This document shows, one piece after another, positions 7,343-14,876 of a DNA stretch of 20,779 nt. A program made the position numbers and the translations under genes. How positions within the stretch are numbered: the first letter of the stretch is position 1; every line of letters starts with the position of its first letter. This DNA comes from JBEBGV01 sp040081265 (GTDB lineage: Bacteria > Acidobacteriota > Vicinamibacteria > Vicinamibacterales > UBA2999). The DNA is taken from contig JBEBGV010000072.1 in assembly GCA_040081265.1 (NCBI GenBank), positions 1 to 20,779 on the forward strand, read 5' to 3'. The notes beneath the pieces are model-generated. The model saw only the letters and a list, made by a program, of their open reading frames with translations, made no database searches and was not told the origin of the DNA.

Positions 7343-7354
7343 TGACGGTTTCCC

Positions 7355-10204
7355 ATGACCCCTGAGCGCTGGCTCGAGGTCGAGCGAGTCTATCACTCAG
7401 CACAGGCCCTCTCAGGTTCGGAGCGGGCGGCGCACCTGACGCAGGCCTGCGGCGGGGATGCTGACCTGCGCGCCGAGGTCGAATCGCTCCTGTCTCACGC
7501 CGACGCACCAAGTCCCCTCACTAAGGGCGACGACGGCCCGACACGGCTCGCCAGGATGGCCGACGCATCGTCGCTGATTGGTCGTCGCATTGGGTCGTAT
7601 CAGGTAGACGCGTGGCTGGGCGCCGGCGGCATGGGCGTGGTGTTTCGCGCGCACGACACCCGACTTGGCCGCAGCGCGGCGCTCAAGGTGCTGCCGCCAC
7701 TTGCCGCGCACGATCCCGGCCGGCTCCTCAGGTTCGAGCGGGAGGCACGCGCCCTGGCTGCCCTGAAGCACCCGAATATCGCCACCGTCTACGGCCTTGA
7801 AGACTCCAGCGACGTGCAGGCGATCGCGATGGAGCTTGTGGAAGGCGACACGCTCGACGCGATCCTGAAGCGCAACGACGGACGTGGCCTTCCGCTCGAT
7901 CGGGCGCTCTCTATCGCGGAGCAAATCGCTGCCGCGCTCGACGCCGCACACGAGCGCGGCGTCATCCATCGCGACCTCAAGCCGGCCAACATCGCCATCA
8001 CGCCCGACGGCGTCGTCAAGGTGCTCGACTTCGGCCTGGCGCGCATCGTCAGTGATGGCGACGAGCCCGACCGTGATCCCTCTTCGGACAGTTCAGCGCT
8101 GCCCGAGGAGACGCAGGCGGGCATGGTGCTCGGCACGGCTGCGTATATGAGCCCCGAACAGGCGGCCGGGCGGCCGATCGACAAGCGTTCCGACATCTGG
8201 GCCTTCGGCTGCGTGCTTTACCAGATGCTCTCGGGACGTCTGCCAGCAGGAGATCCGGCCCTCGAGGCACTGCCCTCGCCGACACCCGATGCGGTGCGCC
8301 GAATCGTGCGCCGCTGTCTCGAGCGACAACCCAAAGACAGGTTGCGCGACATTGGCGATGCCCGGGCCGATCTGCTCGAGGCGCGCGCGAGCGAGCACAG
8401 ACCCGCGGTGCGACAGTCGATCCCGGAGACGCGGACCACGTGGAGCGCAACGACCGTCGCGGGACTCGTCGTGCTCACCGGCCTGGTGGTGTGGACGTCC
8501 AGGGTCTCACCACCGGCGCCCCCGGTGACGACGCGCTTTCCCGTCGCAACTCCCTCGTCGCAGCCGTTCCAGGCCGACTTCTGGGGCAACGTGGCGATGT
8601 CGGCCGATGGGTCCCGATATCTCTTCCGGACACGAGGCGGGCTGCTCGTGCGATCGCGTGACGGACGCCCCGACGTCACCCTTCCGGCAGACGAGGGATC
8701 GCAACATCCATTCTTCTCTCCCGATGGCGAGTGGGTGTTCTACGGCGTGAACGACGGGCTGAAGAAGGTGCGCGCCATCGGTGGCACGGCCACGAGGGTC
8801 GCGACCACCATGCCTGGCGCGGTTGGGCGATGGACACCGGACGGCATCCTGTTCACCAGCGCCGCGGGCCTCTTCCGTGTCGATGAGGACGGGGGCACGC
8901 CGGTGCCGCTGCCGCTCGCCACGCTCGGCCCGAATGAACAGGCAGCATTCCCCGAGCCGCTCCCTGGCGGCGAGACCGTACTGGTGACCGTGGTGCCGAC
9001 GCGGGCAAGCGAGGTTCCGTTAACCCTGGCGGCGGACTCACCGGATGCACGAGTTGACGCAGTCAACCTGCGAACCGGCGCCCGCAAGACGCTGATTCGC
9101 GCCGCGAGCGGCGCGCGCTACGTCCCAACCGGGCATCTGTTGTACCTCTCCAGCGGGCGGCTGCACGCGGTCAAGTTCGATGCCTCGCGCCTCGAGGTCT
9201 CGGGCACGGGCGTCGCGATTACCGACGAACGAGGCACCAGCGACTTTGCTGTCTCCGATGACGGCTCGCTGATCACGCTGCACGGCGTCGTGCAGGCCGG
9301 TGCCTATGAGCTGATGTGGGTGGACCGGCAGGGACAGCAGACTCCGGTTGGCGCGCCGCTGCGGTCCTACATCTATCCGGAGTTCTCACCCGATGGCACG
9401 CGCCTCGGCCTGGTCCTCATCAATACACCACGCGTTGACCGCGACGTGTGGATTTGGAACCTGGCACGGCAGACACTCGAAGTCCTCACAAACGATCCGG
9501 CCGACAACCCGTCGATCGCGTGGAGTCTCGACAGCCAACGCATTGCGTTCGGCAGCGGACGCCGTGGAGGCGTGAGCAGCGTGTTCTGGCAGGCGGCAAA
9601 CGGCACGGGCACGGCCCAGGCCCTGACGGATGGTTCGAGCGTGGCGCTGCCGATTACGTTTGCGCCTGACGGGCTGCTTCTCTCGGTGGATTCACCGGGC
9701 GAGGCGCGAAACATCACGGTGATGACCATGGGACTGCCGCGGCAGGTGCGACCGGTCGTGACCGGCCCGGCGTCGGAACTCTCGGCCGACATCTCGCCCA
9801 ACGGCCGGTGGCTGGCTTTCGACTCGAACGAGACCGGGCAGTACGAGATCTACGTTCGTCCCTATCCGGATGCGGCTCGCCAGCGCTGGACGATCTCGAG
9901 CACCGGCGGCCGGCAACCGGTGTGGTCTCCCGATGGGCGCGAGTTGTTCTATCGCGACTTCACGGGAGCCGTATTCGCCGTGCCGGTCACGACCGAAGGC
10001 CCGTCGCTCGCACCTGGCAAGGCCGTAAAGCTCTTCGAGGGAACGGGCTTCACCGGCGGTGGGTCGTCGGGCTCGTCACAGACCTATGACATCAGCCCCG
10101 ATGGCCGGCGCTTCGTGATGATCAAGGTGCCTGGGCCTTCGCAGCCGGCCCTCACTGTGATGGTCAACTGGTTCAGCGAGCTGACGCGCCTCGTGCCGCG
10201 CTGA
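7355..10204 (+). CDS. Membrane Ser/Thr protein kinase with C-terminal PD40 propeller
   Basis: 949 residues. An N-terminal helical block (MTPERWLEVERVYHSAQAL...AEVESLLSHAD) is typical of acidobacterial Pkn kinases. The kinase domain spans about 75-345: glycine loop LGAGGMGVVFRA (88-99), catalytic Lys111 in ALKVL, HRDLKPAN (catalytic Asp207), DFG at 225-227, and MSPEQAAGRPIDKRSDIWAFGCVLYQMLSG. All catalytic residues are present. One membrane helix follows (about 363-380), then roughly 550 extracytoplasmic residues of PD40 blades (FSPDGEWVFYG, FSPDGTRLGLV, SPNGRWLAFDSNETGQYEIYVRPYPD, WSPDGRELFYRD). It likely senses something outside the cytoplasm and phosphorylates cytoplasmic targets. Its start is only 12 bases from the divergent sigma factor start, and no Shine-Dalgarno is evident. 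The kinase lobe lacks the frequent FxGET segment after SGRLP. Confidence 0.92.
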   Translation: MTPERWLEVERVYHSAQALSGSERAAHLTQACGGDADLRAEVESLLSHADAPSPLTKGDDGPTRLARMADASSLIGRRIGSYQVDAWLGAGGMGVVFRAHDTRLGRSAALKVLPPLAAHDPGRLLRFEREARALAALKHPNIATVYGLEDSSDVQAIAMELVEGDTLDAILKRNDGRGLPLDRALSIAEQIAAALDAAHERGVIHRDLKPANIAITPDGVVKVLDFGLARIVSDGDEPDRDPSSDSSALPEETQAGMVLGTAAYMSPEQAAGRPIDKRSDIWAFGCVLYQMLSGRLPAGDPALEALPSPTPDAVRRIVRRCLERQPKDRLRDIGDARADLLEARASEHRPAVRQSIPETRTTWSATTVAGLVVLTGLVVWTSRVSPPAPPVTTRFPVATPSSQPFQADFWGNVAMSADGSRYLFRTRGGLLVRSRDGRPDVTLPADEGSQHPFFSPDGEWVFYGVNDGLKKVRAIGGTATRVATTMPGAVGRWTPDGILFTSAAGLFRVDEDGGTPVPLPLATLGPNEQAAFPEPLPGGETVLVTVVPTRASEVPLTLAADSPDARVDAVNLRTGARKTLIRAASGARYVPTGHLLYLSSGRLHAVKFDASRLEVSGTGVAITDERGTSDFAVSDDGSLITLHGVVQAGAYELMWVDRQGQQTPVGAPLRSYIYPEFSPDGTRLGLVLINTPRVDRDVWIWNLARQTLEVLTNDPADNPSIAWSLDSQRIAFGSGRRGGVSSVFWQAANGTGTAQALTDGSSVALPITFAPDGLLLSVDSPGEARNITVMTMGLPRQVRPVVTGPASELSADISPNGRWLAFDSNETGQYEIYVRPYPDAARQRWTISSTGGRQPVWSPDGRELFYRDFTGAVFAVPVTTEGPSLAPGKAVKLFEGTGFTGGGSSGSSQTYDISPDGRRFVMIKVPGPSQPALTVMVNWFSELTRLVPR

Positions 10205-10341
10205 CCCGACAGCCCTTACGCCACCCCCAACGTCCCGTTGGCAGCCGCGTTTCTGCGTGCGGCAGCGCCGATGCCGGGCGCGCCGCAGCTTCTGGCGCTG
10301 GTGCGGTGTCGGTGCCGGCGCGTACGGGCAGTCTGAGCGCC

Positions 10342-10462
10342 GTGCCGCGCTGATACGGCGCCAGACGGACGATCTGTCGGGTGCGCCGCGCTTCTACCAA
10401 GCCCGACGGCGCGGATGTGCTGGGTGCCGTGCTGATATGGGTGGAAACGGACCATCTGTCGG
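10342..10462. repeat. Imperfect 39-base direct repeat, two copies 82 bases apart
   Basis: Copy one starts at 10342 and copy two at 10424. Both follow the frame GTGCCG-GCTGATA-GG, then six to eight variable bases, then ACGGAC-ATCTGTCGG. I count 31 of 39 matching bases. The 82-base spacing is not a multiple of three, so a conserved protein repeat in one frame is excluded. Confidence 0.6.
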
Positions 10463-10583
10463 TCGCGCAGTGTCGTTACGGAGACAGACAGCGTCGATGT
10501 GGACGCGTGCGACGCGGATAGCGGAGCGGACGCGCCGTTACCGACGGGCGCGGGTCAGATAGCGGACGAAACGCAGGTCGGCC

Positions 10584-10598
10584 ATAACGAGTCGTTAT
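10584..10598. promoter_or_regulatory. 15-bp palindrome ATAACGA-G-TCGTTAT
   Basis: Perfect 7-base arms around one central base, 117 bases upstream of the ABM-like gene. The form suits a dimeric regulator's operator, but no matching regulator is nearby and no promoter boxes can be assigned, so the role is only suggested. Confidence 0.35.
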
Positions 10599-10715
10599 CG
10601 TATGGCGCGAGACATAAATCCGAAGCGACAGACGGGCGGGATATGGGACGCGGCGCCGCGGATATCCGACACATCATGGTGGTAGCATGCCGGGCAGACT
10701 CACGCAGGAGACAAC

Positions 10716-10982
10716 ATGCCGACGATCATTGGATATCACGACATCACAAAGGGTAAGGACCATTGGCTGCGCTCGCCGAAGCGGAAAGAAGTGTTTGGCT
10801 CGCTTGGCGTCACCAACATCCGGACGTTCGTGGATCCGCAGAACCCGAAGCGGGTGGCTGTGCTGATGGATGTGCCGGATATGGATGCGTTGAACGCCCT
10901 CATGCAGACCCCGGCGGCTGCCGAGGCGATGGCGCATGATGGCGTCGTCCCCGAGACGCTGGTGATTCTCGTCGAGGCATAA
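10716..10982 (+). CDS. Small ABM-like (ferredoxin-fold) conserved protein
   Basis: 88 residues, ATG preceded by CAGGAGACAAC with a good AGGAG ribosome site. The pattern of strand (MPTIIGYHDI), helix (DHWLRSPKRKEVFGSLGV), strand (NIRTFVDPQ), strand (RVAVLMDVPD), helix (MDALNALMQTPAAAEAMAHDGV) and final strand (ETLVILVEA) is that of the dimeric alpha/beta barrel shared by antibiotic-biosynthesis monooxygenase-type and DUF1330-like proteins. I recognise it as a conserved small-protein type without established function. No cofactor-binding signature can be pointed to. This is the last gene with chromosomal composition before the foreign region. Confidence 0.75.
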   Translation: MPTIIGYHDITKGKDHWLRSPKRKEVFGSLGVTNIRTFVDPQNPKRVAVLMDVPDMDALNALMQTPAAAEAMAHDGVVPETLVILVEA

Positions 10983-11182
10983 TCCGCGCTTGACAGGGCC
11001 GGGCCGGGCTCAACCGGTTCGGCCCCACCGCGCTCACACTGTCAGTCGCCGAAGCCAGGTCGTAGACCTGCCGCAGGGCATCGTTCACCGTGCTTCTTCG
11101 GGGTTACCGCTGGTATGGCGTCCCCACACGCAATCTCACAGTTGATTTGGCTTCCGCGCGCTGCGTAGCGGACCCGAAGTAA
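10983..11182. other. Junction between chromosome and foreign region
   Basis: 200 bases without a gene. The left part is GC-rich with an imperfect GGGCCGGGCCGGG tract; from about 11,040 on the base use resembles the element to the right. The boundary is likely here, but I find no att direct repeat, tRNA end or integrase to fix it. Confidence 0.4.
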
Positions 11183-12211
11183 TCATACACGCTCAAGATT
11201 CTGCAACGCTGTCATCAGTCGATTTAGGCGTTCCGCCATGTTGTCGCGATGCTTCTTATTGCGCGCCGCCAGGTGCAGCTGTTCGGACGCAGACAGTATC
11301 AGGGCCCCTGGACCAAACAGCGGACGTAGATGCTGTCCCTGATACGTTCCAAGCTTGTCCACGCGCGCGATGTCGGATGCTGTGCATCCCGCATCGCGCA
11401 TCGCTTGTAACGCGCCCGCTTTCCACTGTTGACGGTCTGCGTCCAGCGCGTCTTGGTCGGCTGACGTGTTGACGTAACGATTCAACACGTTATCGACGCC
11501 CGCCGCATGACACGCAGATAGTCGCTGCATCAGTTCGGCCTTATCAGCGCGTTCTTGATTCTCTGCATCTGCGTCCTGCAAGCGGACGCCTGCGGCGGAC
11601 TTTCGCCGCAGAACAAGAACGCCCGTCCCTTCGGCGCCGTTCATGCCGCCAAGCAGCTGAAATCGCGCCCGATGGTCGTCCGTTAGTCCGTAGACAAGTT
11701 CGTGTCGAATGTCGTTCGGGCTATCGAACTGCGGTTCCCTGCCCGTGATTTCGCGAAGCGCGGCGCACACGGCAGTGAAATGTTCGTAGAGTTGCCGTGG
11801 GTTCGTTTCAGGAATTCGATGCAACTGCGCGTCGCGTGCATCCCATATCAGCTGCCACTCGACGTCGTCGGCGCGCACAAGAAGCGGATTGAAGCGCGGC
11901 GGCGCCTCTTGAATTGGGCGCAACGATGTCGGTTTCGCGAACAGTTGTCCCGACGCATCCGTCCCGATGCTCATGTGATGTTTCAAAAAGCCGAACGTGT
12001 CGCCACGCGCAGCGTCGCTGTCCCATCCCTCAAGGTTGTCGCATCCCAGTCGCAACGTTTGTTGCGTCCGCGTGTTCGTAAGCGTGACAGTGTCGTTGTC
12101 GTGGACGACAAATGTCCAGTCGTCTTCCAACACTTCCCCCTTCATCCCGCGGGCTTCAGGATGGAGTTTGGCTGTCTTGTGCTGGTTCTTGCGAAGTTGG
12201 TCCTTGTTCAT
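11183..12211 (-). CDS. Unknown protein, last gene of a three-gene cassette
   Basis: 342 residues from ATG 12211; the longer frame (to 12277) would overlap the upstream gene. The start is 13 bases after the stop of the HEPN-like gene, so the two are probably one transcript. I do not recognise the family. Visible parts: a basic N-terminal stretch (MNKDQLRKNQHKTAKLH), a beta-rich domain (about 15-100: WTFVVHDNDTVTLTNTRTQQTLRLGCDN...DTFGFLKHHMSIG) of the kind that recurs in uncharacterised accessory proteins, a helical middle (LYEHFTAVCAALREITG), and a helical, charged C-terminus (ASEQLHLAARNKKHRDNMAERLNRLM). No membrane segment or catalytic motif is evident. A binding or sensing role is a guess from the beta-sandwich-like first part. 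Confidence 0.7.
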   Translation of the reverse strand: MNKDQLRKNQHKTAKLHPEARGMKGEVLEDDWTFVVHDNDTVTLTNTRTQQTLRLGCDNLEGWDSDAARGDTFGFLKHHMSIGTDASGQLFAKPTSLRPIQEAPPRFNPLLVRADDVEWQLIWDARDAQLHRIPETNPRQLYEHFTAVCAALREITGREPQFDSPNDIRHELVYGLTDDHRARFQLLGGMNGAEGTGVLVLRRKSAAGVRLQDADAENQERADKAELMQRLSACHAAGVDNVLNRYVNTSADQDALDADRQQWKAGALQAMRDAGCTASDIARVDKLGTYQGQHLRPLFGPGALILSASEQLHLAARNKKHRDNMAERLNRLMTALQNLERV

Positions 12212-12224
12212 CGCTGTCACGACG

Positions 12225-13010
12225 TCACTGCAAAAGTAACTTGTCTGCAAGGTGTTCGCGGATGTAACGCGAACCAAGGTCCGTCAAGCGATAGCGACCG
12301 CCTGCAACGCGCACAATCTGCCGACAGTCGGCAGCGACAAGCGTTGCGACGGAGCGTTCGACGCTGCGTTTCGAAAATCCTGAATGCGTGACAAGCTCAT
12401 CAGTCGTAAACCCGACCTCGCCCGCATAGTGCAGCAATACAAGCAGTTCGTCGTTAGACGACAGGTCTGTCCGCTGCACAAGGATGACGTCTTCAAACAG
12501 GCCCACGCAAGGCACATCAAATTGCAGCAGTTCACGAATTGCGCGCGCGACTGTTTCACGGTCGCCGTTCCAGAAGACGCGCAGCGTTTCGTTCATCGCC
12601 CAGCGGACACCCTCAATGATGAAACGCGCGTCCATGTGATTCGGCGCATACGTTGGCGAAATGTGGATGCCGCCGCGCTGACTGCGAAACTTGTAAACAG
12701 TGCGAATGACCTTCACAAGATGCAACGCAATGCTGCGAGGCTGAATTCCATGCGGGACGTTGTTGTTTTCAACGTAGTCCGCACATTCGGACATGTCCTT
12801 CGTGAGATTGATGTTGCCCGAATCCTGATGATACAGAATGCGCGCAAGCACTTCGCAGAACTGTCCGCCATCCAGTTCTGCGGGACCCCAGTCGCGTTGA
12901 ATGAATCGGCGTTCAAGCGACACGAACTCGTCGATGAGCTGTGTCGTTAAGAACGCATGCAACGGCGGCGCGAGCTGCGACAGCAGCGTGCGCTTTTCAA
13001 TCAAGCCCAT
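12225..13010 (-). CDS. HEPN-like protein with C-terminal winged helix
   Basis: 261 residues. The first 150 are helical with a conserved-looking core: LERRFIQRDWGPAELDGGQFCEVLARILYH, then KVIRTVYKFRSQRGGIHISP and ARFIIEGVRWAMNETLRVFW. The segment R109-x6-H116 followed by a hydrophobic helix matches the R-x4-6-H pattern of HEPN domains (abortive infection proteins, toxin RNases); helices before it fit the four-helix bundle. The C-terminus (about 195-250: FTTDELVTHSGFSKRSVERSVATLVAADCRQIVRVAGGRYRLTDLGSRYIRE) is a winged helix with the wing at GGRYRLT. The fold call is my inference. It begins 9 bases after the preceding gene's stop and is followed 13 bases later by the next gene, so the three are likely an operon. 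No clear ribosome site. Confidence 0.7.
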   Translation of the reverse strand: MGLIEKRTLLSQLAPPLHAFLTTQLIDEFVSLERRFIQRDWGPAELDGGQFCEVLARILYHQDSGNINLTKDMSECADYVENNNVPHGIQPRSIALHLVKVIRTVYKFRSQRGGIHISPTYAPNHMDARFIIEGVRWAMNETLRVFWNGDRETVARAIRELLQFDVPCVGLFEDVILVQRTDLSSNDELLVLLHYAGEVGFTTDELVTHSGFSKRSVERSVATLVAADCRQIVRVAGGRYRLTDLGSRYIREHLADKLLLQ

Positions 13011-13019
13011 GACGCGCGA

Positions 13020-13646
13020 CTATTTCGTGTCGTTCGTGGGATTGAGCGTTTTCGCGACTAGTGTTTCAGCGAACTTCGTGCCCGCATCCACAAGAAACCA
13101 ACGCGAAGGATTCTTCGTCGTGTCTTCTGAGACCAGCGCGGGGTCAGTGCCGCGACTTGATTTCGCTTTTCCGAGGTCACGCGCAACGTTGCCGTGCCTG
13201 ATTTGTCCAGTCTGCCGGAACCTCTTGTTGAACGACGTTGTTATCTGGCTCGCTGTCATGTCTTGAGCGCTCCTTTCCCGCTGCGCGACATACAACGTCC
13301 ACAGTGCTTTCTGCTGCGTCGTCCAGCTTTGCAGCGGCGTGCCCCACTTCGCGGGGTCGTGGACCCAAATCAATTCGTCATCGGGGACTGCGCCATCTTT
13401 AGTTGTTTTGCCGGCACGCGGGGAACGACGCTTCTTTGAGGCTGCGACATTTGCGGCGTCCGTTGTTGACCCGTTCAGTGTCTTCAGCTGCGGGACAGTG
13501 TCGCCGCCAGCCAAGTCCGTTGCGGGCGTCAACATGCCGACAAACTGTTGCGACAGGGCTTCCTTCAGCATCGGAAGGTCGTCGCGCGTCCCTTCGACTT
13601 CAAGTTCAAGTCCCTGCAACTTCAAGCTAATCCGAAACTTCGCCAT
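13020..13646 (-). CDS. Unknown protein, first gene of the three-gene cassette
   Basis: ATG 13646 has the best ribosome site in the cassette (GGAGG, 6 bases upstream); the longer frame adds unlikely residues. The 208-residue protein has a short beta-rich N-terminal domain (MAKFRISLKLQGLELEVEG, then DLPMLKEALSQQFVGML), a Lys/Arg-rich disordered linker (about 75-100), and a C-terminal domain (about 110-200) with the pattern TTQQKALWTLYVAQRE...MTASQITTSFNKRFRQTG...NVARDLGKAKSS...EDTTKNPSRWFLVDAGTKFAETLVA, which reads as a winged helix (helix, helix-turn-helix, hairpin wing with a W-F/Y-L end). No enzyme motif is visible. As first gene with a good ribosome site and DNA-binding-like C-terminus, it may sense a signal or control the cassette (inference). 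Confidence 0.72.
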   Translation of the reverse strand: MAKFRISLKLQGLELEVEGTRDDLPMLKEALSQQFVGMLTPATDLAGGDTVPQLKTLNGSTTDAANVAASKKRRSPRAGKTTKDGAVPDDELIWVHDPAKWGTPLQSWTTQQKALWTLYVAQRERSAQDMTASQITTSFNKRFRQTGQIRHGNVARDLGKAKSSRGTDPALVSEDTTKNPSRWFLVDAGTKFAETLVAKTLNPTNDTK

Positions 13647-13793
13647 TACAACCTCCGCAAAACGTGTGTGCTGTTGCTGTCGAGTTGGCCGTGTCGGGGA
13701 GAGTATCAACAGCGCGTGACAGGGGAGGTCACTAACAAAAAGAAAAACACGGGCGCGGATGACGAGAACTTGGCGACATCTAGCCTTCGCAGG

Positions 13794-14087
13794 CTAGCGA
13801 CGCAGCAGACGACGCAAATTCTCTTTTTTCACTTTGTCGTTCGGACTGCTTGTCGCGCCATTCAGCCAGCGTTCAATCTGCGTATACGTGACTGTGTGCG
13901 ACGTAACTGCCTCACGGACCTGGACTTCGACGCGCGTTCCGCCAGCAATCGGTCCGACCCAGTTATCCTGCGTCAGCATCTGCAGGCCCATCGCAGCGGC
14001 TTCAAACAACGACTCCCCTGCGACTGTGACGCTATGTTGAATGCCCGAAGGGTCTTGAACAGTGACTGTGCAAGTCCGCAAGGCCAT
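13794..14087 (-). CDS. Small conserved protein of unknown function
   Basis: 97 residues starting MALRTCTVTVQDPSGIQHSVTVAGESLFEAAAMGLQML, a beta-hairpin then a helix; then a second beta segment (GGTRVEVQVREAVTSHTVTYTQIERWLNG) and a basic tail (KVKKENLRRLLRR). The type is familiar to me as a small hypothetical protein in accessory regions of many bacteria; its compact alpha/beta form suggests a binding protein. No catalytic residues are recognised. A 147-base gap precedes the three-gene cassette downstream, so it may or may not belong to that transcript. It diverges from the DUF1643 gene; starts are 71 bases apart. Its ribosome site is weak. Confidence 0.65.
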   Translation of the reverse strand: MALRTCTVTVQDPSGIQHSVTVAGESLFEAAAMGLQMLTQDNWVGPIAGGTRVEVQVREAVTSHTVTYTQIERWLNGATSSPNDKVKKENLRRLLRR

Positions 14088-14158
14088 TCCGGAAGCGTAG
14101 CATGTTCGCCTTTTGTTCGCGTAGACGTTTCGACGTCCTGGCGTCGATTACGGACAGA

Positions 14159-14644
14159 ATGGACAGGGAACGCGGCGCAGTCATCAGCGCCGATGGGCGT
14201 TATCGCTACAAGTTGTGGCGCCGCTGGGACGACAGCGCGCGCACGATGCTGTGGGTGCTGCTGAATCCGTCAACAGCAGACGCAAACAGCGATGACCCCA
14301 CGCTGCGCAGATGCGTCGGCTTCGCGAAGCAACACGGATACAGTGGCATTGTCATCGTGAATCTGTTCGCGTATCGCGCGACAGACCCGCGCGAACTGCG
14401 TCACGCTGATGACCCTGTCGGTCCGGACAACGATGCGCACATCGCAACAGCGTGCGGACAGCCAGGTGTTGACGTCGTCGTTGCTGGATGGGGCGCACAC
14501 GCGCTGGCGCGTCCGCGTGCCGCACACGTCCGCAACGTCGTTGACGCGCATCGGGGGACGATGCGCTGTTTCGCCAAAAGCAAAGACGGACATCCGCGAC
14601 ATCCGCTGTATGTGCCCTACTCAGCGCAGCTGATGGACCTGTAG
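14159..14644 (+). CDS. DUF1643 family protein
   Basis: 161 residues, matching the family in length and order: RGAVISADGRYRYKLWRRWDD at the start; MLWVLLNPSTADANSDDPTLRRC (the signature NPSTA...DDPT-RRC); GYSGIVIVNLFAYRATDPRELRHADDPVGPDND; VVAGWGAHA; and the closing MRCFAKSKDGHPRHPLYVP. I start at ATG 14159 because the family begins just before RYRY; ATG 14102 would add 19 residues with no homology pattern. DUF1643 proteins are widespread in phages and mobile elements; their biochemical role is not known to me. The stop lies one base from the end of the convergent small gene at 14646. Composition is that of the element. Confidence 0.88.
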   Translation: MDRERGAVISADGRYRYKLWRRWDDSARTMLWVLLNPSTADANSDDPTLRRCVGFAKQHGYSGIVIVNLFAYRATDPRELRHADDPVGPDNDAHIATACGQPGVDVVVAGWGAHALARPRAAHVRNVVDAHRGTMRCFAKSKDGHPRHPLYVPYSAQLMDL

Positions 14645-14645
14645 T

Positions 14646-14870
14646 CTACCCGTCGCGGAATCCAGCCCACGTCGTCGTGACCGAATCGCGCAGTTCCTGC
14701 GCACGCGCGATAGCGGCATCCATGTCCTTCATCATCTCCGCGACGACGATATCCCCCGCGAGTTCAACGGTCAGCGCGAGACCTTCGTCCCCGATGATTG
14801 CGTAGCACACAAGCCGGTCGCCGCCCATTCCGACAAGTGTCCACAAGATGCAGTCGTCGTGCGCAGGCAT
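14646..14870 (-). CDS. Small unknown protein downstream of the methyltransferase
   Basis: 74 residues: MPAHDDCILWTLVGMGGDRLVCYAIIGDEGLALTVELAG, a helix (AEMMKDMDAAIARAQELRDSV), then TTTWAGFRDG. The strand-strand-helix form is compact and the codon use matches its neighbours. It begins 6 bases after the stop of the methyltransferase-endonuclease frame on the same strand, so it is probably co-transcribed with it. Family not recognised. The closeness to the restriction-modification-like gene might suggest a helper role, but nothing in the sequence shows it. Confidence 0.55.
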   Translation of the reverse strand: MPAHDDCILWTLVGMGGDRLVCYAIIGDEGLALTVELAGDIVVAEMMKDMDAAIARAQELRDSVTTTWAGFRDG

Positions 14871-14876
14871 AGAACG

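Larger units (their letters stand above)
10205..10715. other. 511-base gene-free stretch with degenerate repeats
   Basis: I see no credible gene here: open frames on both strands are Arg-rich shadows of GC-rich DNA without start signals. The stretch holds two imperfect repeat copies about 82 bases apart (separate entry), a third short match to the repeat's opening GTGCCGCGCTGA at the kinase stop (10195-10206), and a 15-bp palindrome. It may be a decayed gene or a repeat-derived spacer. Confidence 0.5.

Noticed and set aside
10257..10562. 101-residue Arg-rich open frame in the gene-free stretch
   Set aside because: No ribosome site, extreme Arg content, crosses the degenerate repeat copies out of frame.
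11702..12391. 229-residue plus-strand open frame opposite the three-gene cassette
   Set aside because: Mirror of two minus-strand genes with better starts and recognisable domain patterns.
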